DNA of 64,000 nt. Source: Nonomuraea sp. PA05. GTDB taxonomy: Bacteria; Actinomycetota; Actinomycetes; Streptosporangiales; Streptosporangiaceae. The DNA lies in assembly GCF_008086045.1 (NCBI RefSeq), contig NZ_VSEY01000017.1, positions 178,056 through 242,055 of the forward strand. Direction: 5' to 3'. The translations under genes and the position numbers were made by a program. Below the pieces are notes generated by a model. It ran no database searches and was not told the DNA's origin. It saw only the letters and a program-made list of their open reading frames with translations. Of this stretch, positions 58,583-64,000 are shown piece by piece. How positions within the stretch are numbered: the first letter of the stretch is position 1; each line of letters opens with the position of its first letter.

Positions 58583-58924
58583 GGGGCTGTACCCTCCGGG
58601 GGGTTCGAGGGGGTGGCACGGGTGAAAGTATTCAAGCAAGGTACGAATGTGAATGAAAGATATCTACATAGACCGAAGGGGCATGAGTGGCGCCGGCTCA
58701 CCGACCTGCCGGGGTCAAGGGCGCGCCGTCTCCCGGCAGGCCTTCAGCCGCGTCCACGTGCCTTGCGCCACCGCTTCGGCCACGACGGCGAGCCTGCAGC
58801 CCGCCCGCGGGCGCGAGGATCTGGGCGATGCCATGGCGCAGCAGGGTGCCGGCGGCGCCGCCGGCCATGACCAAGGCGATGATCCGCAGGCGCAAATAGG
58901 CCGGGCGGGTTGGCACGGCGGTGG
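58583..58924. other. Intergenic stretch, possible CrcB fragment
   Basis: Next to the M23 start the DNA is AT-rich and likely holds its promoter (TTGAATACT-like on the minus strand). On the minus strand, about 58916-58790, the frame ALVMAGGAAGTLLRHGIAQI resembles the N-terminus of CrcB fluoride channels but breaks off. No full gene is seen. Confidence 0.35.
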
Positions 58925-59521
58925 TCAGTCGTTCCAGTAGCGCTGTTCACGCCATGGGTCGCCGTAGTTGTGGTAGCCGGCCCGCTCCCAGAAGCCCGGC
59001 TGGTCGTGCTCCAGCAGCCGGATGCCCTGCACCCATTTGGCGGACTTCCAGAAGTACAGGTGCGGAACCAGCAGCCGGGCCGGGCCGCCGTGCTCGGCCG
59101 GCAGTGGCGCGCCGTCGAAGGTGTGGGCGATCCACGCCTGCCCGCCGCGCAGGTCGGCCAGCGGCAGATTGGTGGTGTAGCCGCCGTGGCAGTAAGCCAG
59201 CGCGAACTGGGCGTTCGTCTCCACCTCGGCCAGCAGCACGTCCAGGGACACCCCCTGCCAGTCGGTGTCGAACTTCGACCAGCCGGTGACGCAGTGGATG
59301 TCGGTGTGCGGGCTGTCTTGCGGCAGGTCCCGCAGTTCGGTCCAGGTCCAGGTGTGTTCGGTGCCGGTCTCGGTGAGGAGGGTGAAGTTCCAGTCGGCGG
59401 TGCCGACGTGCGGGGTGGGCCCGGCGGTCAGCACGGGGAAGCCGGTGGTCAGGGTCTGGCCGGGCGGCAGCCGGTCGTTCCGCTGGCCGCGGCCGGAAAA
59501 GCCCCGGGAGATGACGGCCAT
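58925..59521 (-). CDS. Sulfite-oxidase-like molybdopterin protein
   Basis: The 198-residue protein is a compact Mo-cofactor-binding domain of the SUOX/YedY type: WTWTELRDLPQ and HCVTGWSKFDTDWQGVSLDV with the metal-ligating Cys in HCVTG. It has no haem or Ig-like domain and no signal peptide. ATG at 59521 follows AGGAGG by 9 nt; GTG 59527 is possible. The downstream operon partners expected for such proteins (a DUF6510-like gene and an FAD-binding reductase) are present upstream but damaged. Confidence 0.82.
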   Translation of the reverse strand: MAVISRGFSGRGQRNDRLPPGQTLTTGFPVLTAGPTPHVGTADWNFTLLTETGTEHTWTWTELRDLPQDSPHTDIHCVTGWSKFDTDWQGVSLDVLLAEVETNAQFALAYCHGGYTTNLPLADLRGGQAWIAHTFDGAPLPAEHGGPARLLVPHLYFWKSAKWVQGIRLLEHDQPGFWERAGYHNYGDPWREQRYWND

Positions 59522-59523
59522 GC

Positions 59524-59791
59524 TCACACTCCTCCTGCCGGGCGGGTGTCGAGCCGGGTCAGGCCGGGCATCGCGCCGATGATCCCGCCGGGTGCCTCGA
59601 TCATGGTCATCAGCAGGGTTGCCGCACGAGCGGCAGTGCAGCGCGGTCCCGGCGGCCGGGCCGTAGACGAGCGCCTCGGCAAGCGGAGCGTGCCGGTCAC
59701 AGGCCGCGCACAGGCCGTATGCGGTGGTCATGTCCCGGCCGAAGAAGGCGGCCAGCGTTCCGGCCACGGCGTTGCCGTCGATGGGTGGCAT
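59524..59791 (-). pseudogene. DUF6510-like gene with frameshift
   Basis: From ATG 59791 the frame reads IDGNAVAGTLAAFFGRDMTT, GLCAACDRHAP and ALHCRSCGN, with two Cys pairs of a zinc-ribbon type. Near 59625 a shift is needed to continue LMTMIEAPGGIIGAMPGLTR to the stop just before the sulfite-oxidase-like gene. A one-base insertion fits. Confidence 0.6.
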
Positions 59792-59823
59792 GAAGATCCT
59801 CTCGTGATGGACGGTGCGGGTCA

Positions 59824-60054
59824 GCCGTGGCGTGCGGTGCGGATGTCGTCCGGCAGGTAGCCGAGGCCGGTCAGGAGGTCGGCGGCGTGCTCGACGAAGG
59901 CGGTGAGCCCGCGGACGTAGGCCGGCGGCGCCTGCTCGGCCAGTACGGCGTGGTCCAGCCGGGCGGTGTGGGTGCGGGTGTACAGCAGATTCACCCGGCC
60001 GGCTTGGCCCGCCAGTTCCTGGCGGTAGATGACCTGCCCGGGTGAGCGGAGCTG
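59824..60054 (-). pseudogene. 3' fragment of an FAD-binding oxidoreductase gene
   Basis: The minus-strand frame reads RSPGQVIYRQELAGQAGRVN, LLYTRTHTARLD and FVEHAADLLTGLGYLPDDIR, the C-terminal part of ferredoxin-reductase-type proteins that accompany SUOX-like enzymes. The NAD site motif (CGPT) reads RGLT and the N-terminal two thirds are missing. Confidence 0.55.
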
Positions 60055-60187
60055 AGTACGGCAGCCGCATCGGCGTGTCGTCTGCCCGGCCCACCCTTGG
60101 CTTCCGAGTGGTCAGGGGCCGGCGGATCCTGATCTCGCGTCAGCGCGGCCCCGCGGTGATGGTGATCGCGCCGGTCGGCGAGTGCCG

Positions 60188-61015
60188 TCAGCCGCGCAGG
60201 AACTCCAGCAGGTCGGCGTTGAACTTCTCCTTGTCGCCCGGGACCAGCGCGATGCCGTGCGAGCCGCCCTGGTACACCTTGTAGGTGGAGTTCTGAATGA
60301 TCTTTGCGGATTTGTCGCCGGAGGCCGCGATCGGCACCACCTGGTCGTCGTCGCCGTGCACGATCAGGGTGGGGATGTCGAACTTCTTCAGATCGGCGGT
60401 GAAGTCGGTGGCGGAGAAGGCGTCCACGCAGGCCACCCCGGCCTGGATGTTCTCGGCCATGGCCATCAGCCAGAAGGCGTCCTTGTTGCCCTGGGTCACC
60501 TTGTTGCCCGGGCGGTTGGCGCCGAAGAAGCCGTCGGCGGTGTCGCGCCAGAACTGCGAGCGCTCGGTGAGGATTCCCTTCTTGATCTTGTCGAACACCT
60601 CCTGCGGGGTGCCCTCGGGGTTGTCGGCGGTCTTGAGCATCAGCGGCGGCACCGCCGACAGCAACACGGCCTTGCTGATGCGGGAGGTGCCGTGCCGGCC
60701 GATGTAGCGGGCCAGTTCGCCGCCGCCCATCGAATGCGCCACCAGCGTCACCTCGCGCAGGTCCAGGGCGGTCAGGAGGTCGTTGAGGTCGTCGGCGAAG
60801 GTGTCGAAGTCGTAGCCGTCCCACGGCTGGCTGGAGCGGCCGTGACCGCGCCGGTCGTGCGCGATCGCCTTGAACCCGTTGTCGACGACCGCCTTCATCT
60901 GGTCGTGCCAGGCGTCGGCGTTCAACGGCCAGCCGTGGATGAACACGACCGGCGGGCCGCTGCCCCAGTCGTAGAAGAAGATCTGCTCATCGTCGCGGGT
61001 GGTGATGTACGGCAT
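60188..61015 (-). CDS. Non-haem chloroperoxidase-type alpha/beta hydrolase
   Basis: The 275-residue protein has FIHGWPLNADAWHDQM, HDRRGHGRSSQPWDGYD, nucleophile Ser in VAHSMGGGELARY, catalytic Asp in VHGDDDQVVPI and His in GGSHGIALVPGDKE, the full triad of cofactor-free haloperoxidase/esterase enzymes. GGGAGGG lies before ATG 61015. It may have perhydrolase or esterase activity in the cell. Confidence 0.9.
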   Translation of the reverse strand: MPYITTRDDEQIFFYDWGSGPPVVFIHGWPLNADAWHDQMKAVVDNGFKAIAHDRRGHGRSSQPWDGYDFDTFADDLNDLLTALDLREVTLVAHSMGGGELARYIGRHGTSRISKAVLLSAVPPLMLKTADNPEGTPQEVFDKIKKGILTERSQFWRDTADGFFGANRPGNKVTQGNKDAFWLMAMAENIQAGVACVDAFSATDFTADLKKFDIPTLIVHGDDDQVVPIAASGDKSAKIIQNSTYKVYQGGSHGIALVPGDKEKFNADLLEFLRG

Positions 61016-61227
61016 GGTGAGCCCTCCCCAGGGGTCGATGGTCATGTCGATGGACGCCGCGGGCACGCCCCGGCCCCCTTCGCGCAGCAGCCCTTGCCGA
61101 GGGCCGGACGGCGCACCAGGAGATCCGGGCACATCGCTCCAGGACAGGCAATACCGCGCTTCACAGTCGTCCTAAGGCCAAGGCCGGGTGCGGAGGTTTT
61201 TGCCTGTCCGCCCGATCGGCCGCGGCC

Positions 61228-61247
61228 AGGCCCGGGTAGGCCCGGGT
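61228..61247. repeat. 10-bp tandem repeat
   Basis: AGGCCCGGGT occurs twice in tandem, followed by a partial third copy (AGGCC). It lies in the 562-bp region between the hydrolase and the catalase, which has no gene. Confidence 0.5.
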
Positions 61248-61500
61248 AGGCCGCTTTGACCGCCCAAGCGGGGTCAGCGCCGATGGCAGCACCCACCGGC
61301 GGGGCGGGCGCCGGCCAGTGACGTGACCGGCTGCCCCACCCCGCCGGTGCCGTCACAAGCGGCCCGATGCGGGGATGAGGTCGGATCAGCGCGGAACACT
61401 CCGGGCCGTGGCCCGCCCGGGCGTCGGAGCCGAATGATGCCGCCCGTTCGGTCCGCACCACCGGGGCCGGCGGGTGACGCTCGTTGATCGGCGCGCCGGG

Positions 61501-61526
61501 GTTGGCGATGGAACTCCCGGGGGTAA
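61501..61526 (+). promoter_or_regulatory. Possible SigB-type promoter of the catalase gene
   Basis: GTTGG (61501-61505), 15 bp, then GGGTAA (61521-61526) fits the GNNT-N14-16-GGGTA pattern of Streptomyces stress sigma factors (SigB type). A start near 61533 would leave a 45-nt leader. Stress control of the catalase is an inference. Confidence 0.4.
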
Positions 61527-61577
61527 AAAGAGCCGTGGCCCCCCGGTCCGAGCCATCGTCCAACACCGGGGGCCCAT

Positions 61578-63614
61578 ATGACCGACCACAACAGCGACAA
61601 ACAGCGTCAGCTCAACCAGTACCGGGTCGATGACACCAACGCCCGCTACACCACCGACCAGGGCGTGCGCGTCGAGGACACCGACAACTCCCTGTCGATC
61701 GGCGAGCGCGGCCCGACGATCCTGGAGGACTTCCACTTCCGGGAGAAGGTGACGCGCTTCGACCATGAGCGCATCCCGGAGCGGGTGGTCCACGCGCGGG
61801 GCTCGGGCGCGCACGGGGTGTTCCAGGTGTATGAGTCGCTGGCCGAGTACACCTGCGCCGACTTCCTGTGCGACCCCTCGCAGCAGACGCCGGTGTTCGT
61901 GCGCTTCTCCACCGTGGGCGGCTCGCGCGGTTCGGCCGACACCGTGCGCGACGTGCGTGGGTTCGCCACCAAGTTCTTCACCCGGCAGGGCAACTACGAC
62001 CTGGTCGGCAACAACTTCCCGGTGTTCTTCGTCCAGGACGCGATCAAGTTCGCCGACTTCGTGCACTCGGTCAAGCCCGAGCCGCACAACGAGATCCCTC
62101 AGGCGCAGTCGGCGCATGACACGCTGTGGGACTTCGTGCAGCTGCAGCCGGAGACCCTGCACACGATCATGTGGCTGATGTCGGACCGGTCCATCCCGCG
62201 CAGCTACCGGATGATGGACGGCTTCGGCGTGCACACCTTCCGCCTGGTCAACGCCGACGGCAAGGGCACGTTCGTCAAGTTCCACTGGCGGCCCAAGCTC
62301 GGCGCCCACTCGCTGGTATGGGACGAGGTGCTACGCGTGCAGGGCAACGACCCCGACTTCAACCGGCGCGACCTGTGGGAGGCGATCGAGGCCGGCCAGT
62401 ACCCCGAATGGGAGCTGGGCCTGCAGCTGGTGCCCGAGGAGGACGAGCACAAGTTCGACTTCGACCTGCTCGACCCCACCAAGATCATTCCGGAGGAGGA
62501 GGTGCCGCTGCGGATGGTCGGCAAGATGACCCTCAACCGCAACCCGGACAACTTCTTCGCCGAGACCGAGCAGGTCGCCTTCTGCACCGCCAACGTGGTG
62601 CCTGGCATCGACTTCACCAACGACCCGCTGCTGCAGGGCCGCAACTTCTCCTACCTCGACACCCAGCTCACCCGCCTGGGCGGGCCGAACTTCCAGCAGA
62701 TCCCGATCAACCGCCCGATCGCGCCGGTGCACAACGACAACCGCGACGGCTTCCACCAGCACATGATCCACACCAGCCACACCAACTACACCAAGAACTC
62801 CATCAGCGGCGGCTGCCCGGCCACCGGGGTGCTGGCCGGCGACATGAACAACGTGTTCAAGCACTACACCGAACGCGTCGACGGCGAGAAGATCCGCAAG
62901 CGCAGCCCCAGCTTCGCCGACCACTACAGCCAGGCCACCCTGTTCTGGAACAGCATGGCGGCCTGGGAGAAGGACCACATCATCAAGGCGTTCCTGTTCG
63001 AGCTCGGCCACGTACAGCGCCGCTACATCAAGGAACAGGTCGTCGACCGGCTCGCAGGCGTCGATGCCGGGCTGGCCGCGCACGTGGCCGCCGGCATCGG
63101 GCTGCCCGCCCCCACGGCCCGCGGCAGCAACCACGGCAAGAGCTCACCGGCGCTCAGCCAGGACAACCAGCCGGCCAGCCTGGCCACCCGCAAGATCGCG
63201 ATCCTGGTGGCCGACACCACCGACACCGCCGCGCTCAACCCGGTGATGCAGGAGCTGGAAAGCGGCAAGGCGGTCTGCCATGTGATCGCCCCGCACGAGG
63301 GCATGGCCGGAACCCTGGCCGTTGACAAGCAGGTCAGCGCCGTCTCCTCGGTGCTGTACGACGCGGTGCTGTGCACCGGCGGTGAGGAACTGTCCGGCAA
63401 CGGCTACGCCGTGCAGTTCGTCCGCGAGGCGTTCAGGCACGGCAAGGCCATCGGCGCGCTGGCCGACGGTGAGCCGCTGCTGCAGGCCGCCGCCCTGCCC
63501 GGCCGCCAAGGCGTGGTCGACTCCGCCGCGGGCGACGGCTTCACCGGCCAGTTCATCGCCGCCATCGTCAGACACCGCCACCACGACCGGGAGGTGACCG
63601 CCTTCCCCGCCTGA
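61578..63614 (+). CDS. katE: Large-subunit (clade 2) catalase
   Basis: The 678-residue haem catalase has the distal His72 in RVVHARGSGAHGVF, Asn in LVGNNFPVFFVQDA and the proximal Tyr359 in FSYLDTQLTRLG. The extra C-terminal flavodoxin/DJ-1-like domain (KIAILVADTTDTAALNPVMQ) marks the large-subunit class (HPII/KatE type). It breaks down hydrogen peroxide. A possible stress promoter lies 50 bp upstream. Confidence 0.95.
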   Translation: MTDHNSDKQRQLNQYRVDDTNARYTTDQGVRVEDTDNSLSIGERGPTILEDFHFREKVTRFDHERIPERVVHARGSGAHGVFQVYESLAEYTCADFLCDPSQQTPVFVRFSTVGGSRGSADTVRDVRGFATKFFTRQGNYDLVGNNFPVFFVQDAIKFADFVHSVKPEPHNEIPQAQSAHDTLWDFVQLQPETLHTIMWLMSDRSIPRSYRMMDGFGVHTFRLVNADGKGTFVKFHWRPKLGAHSLVWDEVLRVQGNDPDFNRRDLWEAIEAGQYPEWELGLQLVPEEDEHKFDFDLLDPTKIIPEEEVPLRMVGKMTLNRNPDNFFAETEQVAFCTANVVPGIDFTNDPLLQGRNFSYLDTQLTRLGGPNFQQIPINRPIAPVHNDNRDGFHQHMIHTSHTNYTKNSISGGCPATGVLAGDMNNVFKHYTERVDGEKIRKRSPSFADHYSQATLFWNSMAAWEKDHIIKAFLFELGHVQRRYIKEQVVDRLAGVDAGLAAHVAAGIGLPAPTARGSNHGKSSPALSQDNQPASLATRKIAILVADTTDTAALNPVMQELESGKAVCHVIAPHEGMAGTLAVDKQVSAVSSVLYDAVLCTGGEELSGNGYAVQFVREAFRHGKAIGALADGEPLLQAAALPGRQGVVDSAAGDGFTGQFIAAIVRHRHHDREVTAFPA

Positions 63615-63697
63615 GATCCTCGCCTGCCGCACCGGCCACTTTTCGCGGCATCGGCGGGCCCCGCACACCTGCGCCCGGTTCTGGGCGCGCGGCGTAC

Positions 63698-63727
63698 CCG
63701 AACGCAGGCGTGCCGAACGCAGGCGTG
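63698..63727. repeat. 15-bp tandem repeat
   Basis: CCGAACGCAGGCGTG occurs twice in tandem in the gap between the catalase and the last gene, with a partial third copy (CCGATCGC). It is not coding in any frame I trust. Confidence 0.6.
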
Positions 63728-63827
63728 CCGATCGCCTGGCTCGCAACCTTCCGCCCGCCGCTCCATCCCGGACCGCACGGGATGACTGCAGCGGCGGGCG
63801 AACTCCGTAGCGTTGCCGAGCCACAGG

Positions 63828-64000
63828 TCAGACGGAAGTGATCTCCAGGGTGACCAGGCCGTAGTGGCTGGAGACGGTGCCCAGGCCCGCGGTGCACAGC
63901 GTGAGGTCGGTGGCGGCGCCGACCTGCTGCTGGACCACGGTGTCGCCGGCGAACAGGCCGGAGGTGACGGTGCCGGTGACGGTGACGGTGAGCACGCCGC
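63828..64000 (-). CDS. C-terminal part of a beta-rich (probably secreted) protein, cut by window end
   Basis: The 57 visible codons read GVLTVTVTGTVTSGLFAGDT, then VVQQQVGAATDLTLCTAGLG and end VTLEITSV. Alternating hydrophobic/Thr residues suggest beta-strands of a secreted protein. The N-terminus lies beyond the window, so family and location are unclear. Confidence 0.5.
   Translation of the reverse strand, partial: GVLTVTVTGTVTSGLFAGDTVVQQQVGAATDLTLCTAGLGTVSSHYGLVTLEITSV

Overview
The window looks like a chromosomal segment from a high-GC actinomycete, most likely of the Streptosporangiales (Nonomuraea-like). The basis is very GC-rich DNA with G/C-ending codons, many GTG starts, stop/start overlaps of the GTGA/ATGA type, TANNNT -10 boxes placed 6-8 nt upstream of start codons (leaderless transcripts), and many regulator and two-component genes. 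The genus is an inference from general gene style. No rRNA, tRNA, CRISPR array or prophage was seen.

Layout. 1-5.0 kb: a secreted protein cut by the window edge, a membrane glycosyltransferase-like protein, an XRE-cupin regulator, a GNAT acetyltransferase and a secreted type-B carboxylesterase. 5.1-7.9 kb: an RpiR regulator divergent from threonine synthase, and a secreted nuclease. 7.9-12.5 kb: a biotin-uptake operon, bioY - acyl-CoA ligase - thiolase - bioM - bioN. 12.6-17.3 kb: an ArsR-SRPBCC-VOC operon, an alpha/beta hydrolase, a divergent TetR/SDR pair with two matching operators, and an NAD(P)-binding protein. 17.3-24.6 kb is a decayed accessory zone: transposase remnants, a frameshifted hybrid histidine kinase with an OmpR-type regulator, a heptad-repeat protein, small coiled-coil and HTH ORFs, and a GAF-ANTAR regulator. 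25-31.3 kb: a SWIM protein, a SNF2 helicase, DedA, and a NarL-type two-component pair. 31.3-37.3 kb: SnoaL/TetR with perfect tandem palindromes, an HTH/MarR-like regulator, a beta-lactamase-fold protein, and a second NarL-type pair. 37.4-47.4 kb: Tn3 debris, an LD-carboxypeptidase-like gene, many single enzyme genes, TetR/SnoaL with tandem palindromes, an alcohol dehydrogenase-like gene, and a frameshifted TAT lipoprotein. 47.4-50.1 kb: Tn3/IS debris, then a compact metal-response locus with two MerR regulators, two CC-motif proteins and a small MerT-like membrane protein, served by two promoters with the 20-bp spacer typical of MerR control. 50.2-64 kb: a glutamine amidotransferase-like protein, LysR, DoxX, VOC, a beta-lactamase-like protein, a copper amine oxidase-like protein, an M23 peptidase, a sulfite-oxidase-like molybdoenzyme with decayed partners, a chloroperoxidase-type hydrolase, a large catalase and a cut secreted protein.

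Two threads run through the window. Gene 3' ends, often including the stop codon, are repeatedly duplicated in tandem: after the first gene, the RpiR gene, the acyl-CoA ligase, the VOC gene, the ANTAR gene, the SNF2 helicase and the DoxX gene. Units are 11-44 bp, and at the ligase/thiolase junction the repeats have become the start of the next gene. Second, several genes are broken by single-base frameshifts or internal deletions next to IS5, Tn3 and other transposase fragments. Two Tn3 tnpA fragments 10 kb apart in opposite orientation hold consecutive parts of one protein, which could mark a 10-kb inversion.
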